Shown here: in pieces, positions 23,262 through 35,262 of the stretch
How the letters are laid out: each line of letters begins with the position of its first letter
Numbering within the stretch: position 1 is the first letter of the stretch
NCBI GenBank assembly: GCA_003290165.1
Contig: QNQO01008303.1
Location: forward strand, 248,001-312,000
Length of the DNA stretch: 64,000 nt
From: Berberis thunbergii
Taxonomy: Eukaryota; Streptophyta; Magnoliopsida; Ranunculales; Berberidaceae
Direction: 5' to 3'
Translations under genes and position numbers: made by a program
Notes under the pieces: model-generated
Database searches by the model: none
Seen by the model: only the letters and a program-made list of their open reading frames with translations
What the model was told of the DNA's origin: nothing

Positions 23262-25641
23262 TTGATACACATTACTAACTTCAACCTTCTTCAACCAGAT
23301 GAAAGAATATTTCAATATATATATATATGACAGTAACAGAGCATTAATTCACAGTTTGCATATCTAACAGAGTACTCACAGCAATAGCAGAGGCAGCAAG
23401 ACCTGCTCGTTCCCTTGGATCCTTACGGTAGTAGTTGCCGAAGTAGAGAATTGTTGCATAGTACCACATCAATGGGAACAGGAACCCTAGTAGAAAACTG
23501 CAGGGAAATCCAACAATGAGTGAGACTTATGAAAAGCCTCAACTCAAAAACAGATTATGTGCAGTAGGAAAAGGGTACTCACGAAAACCATCCAATCCCA
23601 CAACCAAAGCAGGGTAAAGGTTTGTCATAAAAGCCCAACTCTTCTGGATCCCTGATCAGCGTATACTTGCCCTTTTCCTTCTGTGAACCATCTATATCCT
23701 CTCCTGCATTCAACATAGCATCTCTATCAAGTACCTATTTGACTCCGTTCATGATAATATTCAAGTAACAAAGAAATATGCCCATCACGAGGACATGAAC
23801 ACCAGGGAACACAGCAAGAACCTTCATCAAACAAACACCCCAAAAAACAATTGGAATTTGAAACCATGTGGATGAGTAATCAACAGCCTTGTAAGTGTAC
23901 ATGAATGACATTGGTGGGCAAAGTGAGCAATTTCGGTCAAGGAATCAAGACAATTATCAGATTCCACACTCGATTTTGCCAATTTGTATTAGGTCCCCAG
24001 TCATTTCTTCCTCCATTTATGTTTCACAATCTCCCTCAAAAGTGGGTTTTCTCTCTCAAAATGAACAATAAAACCACTTAGAGACTAAGCCATGAACTGT
24101 GATGCTCTTTAGTGCCATATGTGCGGTCGCTTCTCAGGTGAAACTAATTATAGCTCAAGTGCCCTGGTGTTGTGTTTGGTTTTCACTGATGAGTACTACT
24201 GGTTATCGTGAATGCACAAACGCAAATACATGAAGATGTATGAATTCATTGTAAACGCCTTTTACAGTCAAGTGGCAAATGTTAAATATGTGCAGCCTGA
24301 CACATGCTGCTTCAATGGTGGCCAAAAGGTTTGTTGCTGGGGGCACCTTTGGTTCACATCAGAAGTAGTAAAACTTGTTTCTTCTCGAAGATGACCTCTA
24401 GTGAGGTGCTCACCAACAAGAGCAAAATTTTCTTATTTCAATTCCAGTAGACATTGAAAAGACTTGGTTAGATGTAGCAAGTTCTTTTCAGATTGAAAAA
24501 GAAAAGTTCCCCATAATTTCTGCAAGTTTCAACACTTGTTATCTGCTACGTTTTCATCAGTTAGTATTACTAAAAAAGTATTCAGTATCCTACATGCCAA
24601 TTTTCAGTATAATTTTTATTCCTTATTTAAGGGTCAGTGGTTTTATCATCTTGCTCAGCCTATTACTTCACTAGTATTAGGGGATGTTAGCATTAGAAAA
24701 CACGCAGTCTCATGCATGCTCCCCTACTGTAATTTACGACCCGTTGTTGATATAAACCAAATAAATATAACTAAAAGCACAATACATAATGCAAGCAGCA
24801 AACACCAATCTCAAATGTATGAGTAATAAAGAAAAGATGTTCTAATGCTTACAAGAGCATGCATGCAGGGGAGGGGGGTGGGGGGGACACTGTCCTTTTC
24901 TTGAACGATTTCAACACAAATTTGAATTGTCTAGAAATAGTGAAAGCACGCGGAATTAACATCTTCAGGTGGACATGATCTTGGATAGAGCAATTAACAG
25001 TTCGCAGTCATGCAAGTCATTACACTAAGAGAAGTTATCAGGTGACAATGTGATATAGCAAAATAAGCTTTGGAAACTCTATGTTAGCTCGCTGCCTCCT
25101 CTATGTTAACATGACTGTGACTCAGTTATAGTTCCAAATAAGTCATATGAACACTAATAAACCAGATCTTTACCACTTTTTTCTCACGTTTCCAGCTAAA
25201 GTGGTCAGCAAAATGAAAGGCGATGATAAAAAGAACTGACACGAAAACACATTAGTATCATTTTCTGAAGATAAGTAAGCAACAATTAATCACATAATAC
25301 CAGTCTTTATTGTTTTTTACTTTAAGAATAGAGTAAAATACAAACACAACAAGGAATAATGGGAGCTCCTTCTATCCATAAGTTGACCGAAGCGGAAAAG
25401 ATATAGAAAATATTGGTCTATTTAACCCTTAACTACCAAATTTTCTAAATGGTATGTTTGACTTTCTTAAGTCAAGGTTCCTAAGTTCCTAACTATCTAC
25501 GAGTTCCTTACTGGTTCGCGACACTACCTTTATACACTGAAAGGTATCGAGCAGAAGGCCTCAAAAGGTCTAGGTGCTTGTCTGAAACTGATTTCACCAA
25601 CTCAAGGCCGTTTCTCAGGCCAGTCATCTCCTCAGTAGCAT
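23195..25641 (-). CDS. 60S ribosomal protein L18a-like membrane protein (3' exons)
   Basis: A plant family named for weak similarity to L18a but small and membrane-bound, function poorly known. On the minus strand, exons 23583-23703, 23380-23497 and 23195-23248 join in phase. They carry the family signature KGKYTLIRDPEELGFYDKPL, then CFGCGIGWF, a first hydrophobic span (FLLGFLFPLMWYYATILYF), the motif GNYYRKDPRERAGLAASAIA and a second span at the very C-terminus (ALACSVVALITVIILMI). A further exon at 25528-25641 (EEMTGLRNGLELVKSVSDKH) has matching phase (1/2, making a split Gly) and good splice sites, so I include it. The start codon and any earlier exons were not found. The terminal exon is duplicated just downstream. 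Confidence 0.8.
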
Positions 25642-26199
25642 CTGTAACACCAAGAAGGTCTTATTTATAATATGAAAGAAACTGCTTATTATTTCTCAGA
25701 TATCTGGTTTGATTTAATCATGTCAGGGCAACATTAGCCTATCAAGTGACTTGTATGGACTGCAAATATCAGATTCCATTAAGTGGACAAAATTTTTGGG
25801 CCTTAATCGCTTAATGAGCTTTAGTCATAAGGTATGTCAAACAAGTTCAGAACCTAGCAGACATAAGAAGACATTGTCATTCAACAAACAAAATTACTGT
25901 GCTTTGATTTTAGATTTCTTGATCAAATTAGTATGAAACCCGATTCCAAGGAACAAAGCCAAGGGAAGTGATCAACGAACCAATTTTGCCTTTTTTTTAT
26001 TGAACTTGGATCAATATTCAAGCTTCCAAGTGGAAGAATGCCGAAACAAAATGACTAATCTTGAAAAACAAGAAACAACAGGCCCTTAATCCAGAAAAAA
26101 ATTGTGGATCAAATGTGAAAGAAAAAAATGTAGGGTGCTGCAGGGAATGCAAATTTGAGAATGAGAAAACACACTATATAGTATAATTACAATCTGCTA

Positions 26200-26458
26200 T
26201 CTATATTACAAATCAAGATGGTGTTTGAGATTGGAGATAAAAGAAGGATGGTGTTTGAGATTGGAGATAAAAGATGGCTGAGATTTATCCATATATAAGA
26301 ATCTAACGGATTACATAAAACTTAAAGAACCAAGAGTACATGGGTCCAAATCCCATGCCCAACATTTTGATATTTATTTATCATGATATTTAAATTAGAA
26401 TAAACTTTATTTATCCTGTTAAACTTTTATCATGCCAACGGCAACGGGAATACCCTAG
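26200..26458 (+). mobile_element. Non-autonomous Helitron, tandem copy 1
   Basis: It begins TCTATATTACAAATCA after an A, ends ACGGGAATACCCTAG, and has a short GCC-AAC-GGC stem about 13 bases before the end. TC at the 5' end, CTAG at the 3' end and A/T flanks without target duplication are Helitron hallmarks. It also contains an internal duplication of GGTGTTTGAGATTGGAGATA. No coding. Confidence 0.65.
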
Positions 26459-26706
26459 TCTATATTACAAATCAGGATGGTGTTTGAGATTGGAGATAAA
26501 AGACGGCTGAGATTTGTCTAAATACAAAAATCTTAACGGATTGACCACATAAAACTTAAAGCACCAAGAGTGCATGTCCCATATCCAACATTTTGATATT
26601 AATTAATCTTGTTATTTATTTATCTTGATATTTAAAGTAGAATAAACTTATTTAAAATTTATCAAAGTAAACTTTTATCGTGCCAACGACACAGGGAATA
26701 CCCTAG
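26459..26706 (+). mobile_element. Non-autonomous Helitron, tandem copy 2
   Basis: It starts TCTATATTACAAATCAGG immediately at the CTAG end of copy 1 and ends GGGAATACCCTAG followed by T. It is clearly related to copy 1 throughout but with many substitutions and small indels, so the head-to-tail pair is not recent. Confidence 0.65.
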
Positions 26707-26878
26707 TTTTGTAACAAAATAGGATTGAACTTCAACAACATGAATGAGGGAAACGTAACAGATGGCATATCAAATCAAAGTCCATATAATCTTTCAGGTT
26801 CCATTTGCGATGGAAACACACTTCCAAAACTACATAACTTCCATAATAAAACGTGGAAACCCAATTCATCGAAGGAGC

Positions 26879-27290
26879 CTAAGCAAACCTCATGGAACAA
26901 AGAGCAAAGCAAGAAAAGATGACCTCAAGTTTCAATCCCCTGGTACAAAGCCAGCATCCATCTCGACTTGGATCCGCCATCAATAAAATGTCTCTCTTGG
27001 CAAGCCTATTGTAAACAAAAGCCCACATGTCTAGGGTCAAGATGGCGGATGCCCTCCTGTGTATATGATTTCCATCAATGTCAGAAGTGGGTTTCATGCC
27101 TGCATAATTAGTTGAATGTTCGAAGCTATTCCACTTACATGGATTCTATATTCCTTTCCTTCCATAATACCCAACAAGTAGCGAAAGGGCCTTCCAAAGA
27201 ATTTTACTTAATGCTGACTGAAAAAATGGTAACTTCCAGACTCTCTAAAGGATCTCTGCAGAACTGCATGCCACCTATTCCAACCCAAAG
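26879..27290 (-). pseudogene. LINE remnant with zf-RVT-like motif
   Basis: On the minus strand the frame AFVYNRLAKRDILLMADPSR followed by CWLC resembles the zinc-binding region (zf-RVT) after the reverse transcriptase of plant LINEs. Related broken frames continue to about 27290 and perhaps to 28045. Stops and shifts interrupt it. Confidence 0.5.
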
Positions 27291-28229
27291 AGCACTCTAA
27301 AATGCCTCTAAATCAAACTTGCCCACAGCTGATAAAAAGTGCGGTGTTTCACAATCTTTGAATTAGTCATGACACAACTAATATCAATATTCATATCCCT
27401 ACAGAACAGTTCTTCAAGTGTACCCTATCCCAAACCAATGTCACACAAAAATAAAACTTCTGCTAGAATCCCTTCATCCCTACCAGTTTTATCGAGAAAT
27501 TATGGAAAGGATTCATGGGTACAGAATTATTTGAATGATAGTCTCGTCAACATCTTATTTTGCACTTCAGAACTTTTCACAGACAATTCATGTTTTTCCT
27601 TGCATGTGCTCAGATGAAATTTATATGGATTTTGCTTCAACTGTGGAAATAAACAAAGAAGTATTTCAAGAGATTGGGGATTAGTTTGGTATATTTTTTC
27701 TTCCCAATGAAGGAAAGCTCAATTTAAGGCTCCTATTTCTCAGCCAATGAATTGAATATGAGGGTTTCAGAAACATGCTTCACAATCAATAGACTCCAAG
27801 TATGATAATAATCAACGGAACCCAGTATGGTGCAGGATTGAGATGTTCCTTGTCACCAGATTCATATATAAATTGCTTTCAATGCCTAGGTCCGAATGCC
27901 CTTCCAAGAGCTGGATCAGATCACACACCAACCTTTTTAGGAATGAGTCGTTCGGCTTGCTGATCATTTGGTGATTCTTCAATGACCATCTCGCCTGAAT
28001 AACCTCAGGAATCATCCTCTTACATAAGCTCACACCTAGTTTCACATTCTCTGAAACTCATTCAATTAGTATTTTATTTGATTAGATCACTGAATCATTT
28101 ATTTCTCTGAAATGCATACACTAAGAAATTTTTTAACACTTTTTTTCAATGTCTAAAAGCAGTAAAAATAAATATGAGTGCAATGAAACGAAATGTTGAC
28201 CTTTGGAGGAAATTATAAACCTAAATCAG

Positions 28230-28279
<50 letters not shown>
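28230..28279. repeat. 50-base A homopolymer
   Basis: An uninterrupted run of A from 28230 to 28279. It may be a retrotransposon poly(A) tail on the plus strand. I found no clear element body upstream. Confidence 0.9.
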
Positions 28280-28283
<4 letters not shown>

Positions 28284-28985
28284 GCCTACTTAGGATGGCC
28301 GTCTATAAAGTGCATTGGTGAATGTCTCAATTTACTGCATGTCCATGTTCTGACAAAGATCGCAAAAAAATCAATTTTAGGAATAAGGAACTCGACCCAC
28401 GATAAGACGTAACAAAGATTGTAGAGCGCCTCTCCCGTGCATACACACCCTCTCCTAGTCCTATCTTCAAGATTTCATTTGATTACAGTGGCTTCTCTTA
28501 GAAGTTCTTTTAGTTACAGGTGTTTTGACAAGTATGTCCCCTCAAAATAACTGTAGAGCCTTATATATGTTCACTGGTTTTTATTTTTAGACCCATTTAT
28601 CAATTGAAAATCTTAAAACTCATGGAAAACACTGATTTCACAACAGAAACTCTGACTCTATAAGTTAGAGTAGCTTGATAGTTGAAAAGACATTCTCACG
28701 ATTCTATATACATTATGCCTGGAATATGAGTTTTTTTTTGTCATCAACCAGGCTTGCACTAAAAGAGAACCAGAACAATACAAGAAAGAACAGTCAAGAA
28801 ATTCAACCACAGACATGCTCAATCAAATGGGCGCTCTGTCAATATAAATATCAAGAACTTCATCGGCATGAGCAAGACGTAAAAACGATATGATGAATCA
28901 AGGAACATAAAATAAATACACACACAAATCCAACTATCATGGGATAAATCTAGGAAGAGATTTAGTACTGTTATCCATTTGTTTC

Positions 28986-29055
28986 AATGCGATGCTTCAG
29001 AATAAGAGATTCCACAGTCCTACAGCCAGCTCCACTGACTCCACCTGCTTCAAGT
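28986..29055 (-). other. Candidate coding segment, unassigned
   Basis: On the minus strand a protein-like stretch (EAGGVSGAGCRTVESLILKH) follows a possible acceptor, and meets a stop eight codons on. It could be an exon of the L18a-like gene or the end of another transcript, but no donor in the right place was found. Confidence 0.25.
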
Positions 29056-30183
29056 AAAATACAACATGTCATTCACCAACAGAATATAAGGTCGCAGCCA
29101 CACACAGGGAATGGCAACCCTCAACAAATCTTAATGCTTCTCAGTAAGAAATGAACTAACAGTCTTAATGCTTCTCAGTAAGAAATCAAAAGAAGGTATT
29201 GAAAAAAAAAAAATCGTTTTTGAGACAAACTTCTTCTAGAAAAATTTGGCCATATGTGAATAAATAAGTATTATGTAGTTAAATCGCTATAGTCAGATCC
29301 TAATTGGTTCAAGAGCGTTATGAGATTAATCATAATTAATCGGCATGTATTTCATAAACATATTTTCTCTATCTTTCTAAATAATATGTTACTAATTTTT
29401 ATTTTTTGAATATTAATAATATTGAAGTAGTAAAAAAACACATAACAATATATAAGGCAAATTATAAGAAAATAAAAATATTCAATGTTAGATAAAGGTG
29501 CAACTTTCCATATTCTTTAGCTTTGGTTGTTATTTTCTTTTGGTTGTCTTTCTCTTAGATCTATATATATATACACACTCTTTTGTTTTTCCTTCTCTCT
29601 AGCCTCTTCACACACTTGGTATTGCCTTTTGCTAGTGTTGATGAAGTTAGGCAAATTTAAAAAAAAACAATATTAACTCTTCAAATTTAGTTTTAACACA
29701 TTGTCATAGACTAATTAATTAGTGAGTTCGAAAGTGATTAATCTATAACTCGGTGAGAAAACGCCAATTCTCGCCGATTACGGCTAGAGATTATTCAAAC
29801 GATTAATTCAAAAATCGTAACACTGTACTAGCGAGAAGAAATTAATAATCAATTAGATAACATAGCGAAGTAGAAAGGATGTGATAAAATCAGGAAAAAT
29901 GATGGAAAACACATCATGTACTATAAAGTTTAAATACACCTTCCAAGTACAAAATTTTGTAAGATGACACCATTTAAATGTCATGTAGTCTAAAAGTGGA
30001 AGTCGTAAGCCAAGGCAAATCTAGCATAGATATGGTCGGATCCATGGACAGCAGGACTATAGGACCATAGGAGATGAGTTTAGTCTCCCAATACTCCATC
30101 TCAACGCTTTGGCTGAAAAAATTAGAAAAGGCCTTCGAGATAGTGTTGGGCATGAATTGAGCCAACGACTTCTTAAGACCAAT

Positions 30184-30478
30184 GCTTTGATACCATGTCA
30201 ACTCATCTCTCTAAATGCTAAAACGTGTAGATTAGGCAAATCTTTCATATATCAAGTGTGTATCCGAATCCCGACGAGTAGGGGATGGTGTTGGAAAAGT
30301 ACCTAGCCATAAAGAGGTGATGGTTTTGCCGGGATGTCTTCCACACGCTCAGGCAACCTTCGAACCGAATATTCTTAAAGTAAACTTGCACTATTTAGGC
30401 CTTTCAACTCAATCAATACTTTTGGAGGGGTGGTTAAGTAGGGACCATAGTTATGGTAAAAGAGTGGGACATTACACA
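30184..30478 (-). mobile_element. LTR and primer-binding site of a Copia or TRIM-type element
   Basis: On the minus strand a 283-bp LTR candidate (starting TGTGTAATGTCCCAC at 30478, ending GAGATGAGTTGACA at 30196) is followed directly by TGGTATCAAAGC, complementary to initiator Met tRNA. The sequence beyond (29974-30183) has a short open frame with no recognised domain. No second LTR was located. Confidence 0.6.
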
Positions 30479-32229
30479 ACATAAGCGAAGATATAGACAG
30501 ATTTTTATGTACATCGGTGCAGGTACAACCGCATCGTAAATTCATCTAGGAATTATTGCAAATAACACATGAGGAAAGGCCCATGGACAATGGGAGTGAG
30601 TTTTAGTTCCCAACACTAAAATATTGAAAATCTCAAACATCCCCCTATTGCTTATAAATGTATATTGAAAAGTGAAAATTATGAAATATGTGTGCAAATG
30701 CTAACATGTAAGTTATGACGTAAATGAACCAGTCCTTATTGCTAAATCCGAATTAATTCTAATAAATATCTACTTATACAAACACAATAAAAAATTATAT
30801 AAGATTTGCATTAACCAGTTATAGACGGTATTTTAGTAATCATCATCCATTACTTGCAATTAAATAAATTATAAATGCATCAAGCCATAATTTTAAAAAC
30901 TATGGGCATCACTAAACTTGATTGTTTTCTCTTCTTTTTTTTTAATTCCTATTGAATTGCAATTTGAAAATAATAATAATAATTAAAAAATATATATCCT
31001 AGCATAACATTCAGGAAAACTGCATGAATAAAGAAAGTACCAAGTCTATGTGATTTACCTCAAGTTTATTTGAGCCTAATGATGCGGTTATTTTTATTAT
31101 GTTAGTATCATTATTATAACCTTTTTTTTGGCAATTCCGCAATTGATTTGAAAACTTCTCTTACTTTGGATAACACTCTATTGAGATGTAAATTCAAGAA
31201 TGCATAAGCTCTACGGAAAACTTCCTGCACTCGCGGCTGACACATATCGGACAGGACAGGAACTCACCCCGACACGCTTCTGAATGATTTAGATTTGTGA
31301 AAAATTTGAACGTTCACTCGGGAAACAAAAGACATAATGTACAAGTGAAATGTTGAGAGTCAACACGACCAAAATGAACCCCTATGATTTCTTAGCCATT
31401 TTTTCAATTTGATTTGGCAGTCTAACCTCGTGGTGCTGAGAAAATAAAAAGAAGGGAAATGGCTTATTGGCTAGCCAAGGCTATACTTGGGCAGCTGCCT
31501 AGGTACGACGCACTACTTGGCCACTCACCTAACATTGTGAGGAGAAGGTGATGTTATCAGGTCCCAAACTGCCCGCTCCATTGCTAATCAGGGAAGGTTT
31601 TCAGACAGTTTGTGGGGATCCTGATTTCGAATCTCACACTCGACAATTATTCTTCTCTTGGATTACCCATCCATTTATTATAAATTGTAGTAACATTTTG
31701 TCACTACTCTTTGGTCACTCACCACATTGCTTCCCTTTCACCCACAAAAGGAAGACAAACAACCAACACCAAGGATACCATCAACACCACTTCTACCCAA
31801 TTTTTTTTTTTTTTTATTACTTTTTTTAATGAATGATACTGATATCCCTTGCAGTAGCAGCAATCTTTGAAGGAATTTCCATTCAATCTAAGACTCATCT
31901 AACATACAAACAAAAGGAAAGGGCAGAAAATGCTCAATTCGACATGAAAAACTTAGCATGAATTTGTTTTTATTCAATGAAAAGCATAAACTTGATTGCT
32001 TTAGCCTAAAGCCACAGAAAGCACCTAAACAGTATAGATAGATAAATAGATAAGCATGGTTACAGTCAATTTCTTTGCCTATTAGGTCCTATCACTATTA
32101 TATGATGAACCCAACCATCACGAGTACTCTCTTTGTGATCTTCAAAATCCATCAGCATATAAATCAGTGAACTAAACATAACAAATGAAAACTATAAAAC
32201 TTCTACCCAAAACATCAAATTGACTAATT

Positions 32230-32345
32230 CCTCCAACCCCAATTGCCAAAATCAAAACTTTATCAAAAACCCAAAACCCATTGATGAAGTCACTAATTAC
32301 TCACATCCCAACAACCAAAATCAAAACTTTATCAAAACCCATTGA
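32230..32345. repeat. Short tandem duplication
   Basis: AAAATCAAAACTTTATCAAA followed by ACCCATTGATGAAGTCAC occurs twice about 65 bp apart in direct orientation. Confidence 0.7.
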
Positions 32346-32399
32346 TGAAATCACAACAACAAAGATAATCAATCACAGAAAAACACACAAAAAAAAAAT

Positions 32400-32592
32400 C
32401 GAGGAAGGAACAACGTGCCTGCTAAAACTGATCCCAGAATCCACCAATTGTTGAGCTAAACAATGGGTAACAGACACACAGACAGATGAATCAACTAAAT
32501 CAATCTCTACCTCTTCCGCTCTCTTTGATTTATCAGACCAAAACTTACGAAGAGAGGAAATGAACTGATTTGCCGACCGAACAACCAGGTAC
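32400..32592 (-). other. Candidate coding segment, unassigned
   Basis: On the minus strand an open stretch reads SSLRKFWSDKSKRAEEVEID and VDSSVCVSVTHCLAQQLVDS, with a codon pattern that looks protein-like. A strong GTAAGT donor also lies within it. It might be a 5' exon of a minus-strand gene continuing towards 29 or 25.6 kb. No family was recognised. Confidence 0.3.
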
Positions 32593-33694
32593 AATATTTT
32601 AATCAATGTTGATCATGTACAACTTGGTGTTGTGAAGCTTAACCAGCAAAAGTTTTTGCCTTAAAAGACACGCTGCAACTGCATGACTTTGGATGTTCCA
32701 TTTAATCTGCAGCTTTGAAAGCGATTTTTTCCCACCCACCATTCTTACGGAAGGTAGTACTAAACATCACTATGATGGTGGTTCAATATTTTTTGGTTCC
32801 GGCATATTCCACATACACATCCTCTCAAAATTGTTAAAGCATCCATCTATGGTCATTTTCCGGATAATTTGATTTCAAAGTTTATTTTTCTTTTCTTAAT
32901 TTGGAAATACTTGATTTGAATGCGAAAATGACATAAAGTTGGCTAGAAAACGAGAAGAGCCTTGCTAGAACAACATCTCTAGGATGATGGATGGTGATGG
33001 GCCGACCTGACTCTCTATAATCAGGGAAATGAGAAATACGAAAAAAGAATTGACCAACGAAAAATGCGGTAACTTCGTATGGAGAGTAATTGTGAGATTA
33101 GTAATATGAAAGAAATTGAATATGACGACTAAAATAAGGATATGAAAATGTGATCGAGACAAAAATTGGATTATTTGTTCTTAAGACAAATTTCGCTCGA
33201 TTATAAGTGTTAGGTGATATATCTGTAAATACACCCCATGATAATGTATCCAATCTAAATCTTACTATTTGCACTCATTCTAAAAATAAATTATTTAATC
33301 TAATCATTAATTAACTAATAAAATGTGCATTTCAATAATAAAAATATAATATTTGACTAAGAAATTTCTAGCTAACACTAAGACATTAGAGTAATAATTA
33401 TATCAACCAATGCATAATTTATGAATATTAAACTCACTATGCGATATTATTCAAATATTAATTTCGTCGAAGCCGAAATACTGAGATAAATACAATTTTG
33501 GTAATTTCAAAAAAATGGGGTCATCACACTTCCAATTTAAAATTCAAACGTAAAAATAAAGTTTAATATTATGTTTTAGCTAATAAAAAAGATTTAAAAA
33601 AAAAAACTCAGCATTAATTCTTTTCAAATGCTTCCACTTTAAATTTCAGAAATAAAAATAAAGTTTACTATTATTATGTTTCAAGAACATTTGA

Positions 33695-35199
33695 TTACAT
33701 TTTTGCAGCTTTGACCAACAAATCAAAAAGCTCTAATGGCGCTGATAAGTTAGGGCTATGGTCACTCTCTATCACAAACACATTAAATGGTGGCCACTTT
33801 TCGATCATCAAATCTTGTTGTTCAGGCTTGAGCAATAAGTCATGAATTGTCTTGATATACACACGTTTCACCTCATCAATCCCTTCGCCATCGATGAACT
33901 TTGCATTATGTTGTAATGCCTGAATAGGCCCAGGCTTCGTAAGCAAATCAACCAAGGTCCAATCCTGTGAACGGAATACATTAAATACAAGGCAATGAAA
34001 AAACTACATCTTGATCAGTGAAAACAATATAAACTACATTCAAGTTGAAAACATTGTCTATAATTACCTCTTCAGAACACAGCTGAAAAGCCCTTTCTTG
34101 TTGAATATTTTTTTTTACCATGGCACTGGTTGGAGAGTGATCAGTTCCTTTTTCGAACCCAAAGTCGAATTGCGAGAGATCAGGAATGCCCTATGAATAA
34201 AGAACAAAATGATTAATAAATAAATAAAAAGGGTAAACGAGAAATGCCCAAATCTAACAAACTAACTTACTAGTAGTAGTACTTTTTATGGTGATACTCG
34301 ATAAATGCGTTTTAAAAATATATTTGAATATGAACTTCACTTAAAATTATGTACAACTTGAACCCAATTTGTCCAAAATACAATAAATTATATATCTCTA
34401 CTATCTATAAAGCCAAGACCATATAGTGAAATTACCTCACTTTTTGGACAATTTCGGCCCTGATTTATTTTAAAAACAATTTATTTTTATTTCAACTTTA
34501 AGGGGATCAAAGAAATTTTTAATTTATTCAAAATTTAACACTTTTTAATGTTGAATATTTTAAGCTCAATAATTACCCACTATCAATTTTTTTATTAATT
34601 AGCAAAACAAGAATTGTGTCATTTTAATTAAATTTAAATTTATTTATTCTCTCAAATCCCCATCTTTGATTTATGAAACTAAAAAATGTCTCCATTTGTG
34701 ATTTATAAACTATCGAAAAATTGTGTGGGCTATAATTTTCATGATGAAAAAACAATTGTCAAACATTATTTGAAAAAATTAATATGAAATAAAAATAAAA
34801 TTATATATATCGAACTAATATATGTAAAGAAGGTATTAAATCAATTGTTTCTATTATTCATGTGCAATGTGCATGCAGGTTGACTAGTATATAAGAATTT
34901 CTTGCAATATAAAGCTCCTTAAATTATTATAAATATGTGAATCATTTTCATATAAAAAATTAAGAAACTTACATCCTTAACATCTTGTTCCGTCAAAAAC
35001 CCATTTCTCAGCATCGTGGCTCCAATAAAGATAGCCATATAAATCTTTTTGGGAAACTTGTGAATCATGTGCGTAAGGCTCAACCCTCCGCCACTGATTC
35101 CAACTACAATTATCTAAAAAATGTAACGAAATATTAAAAAGCCATATGCTATGGTTTAACAAATAATTATGTCTCAATAAACTGGACAATTAATTTGCC

Positions 35200-35262
<63 letters not shown>

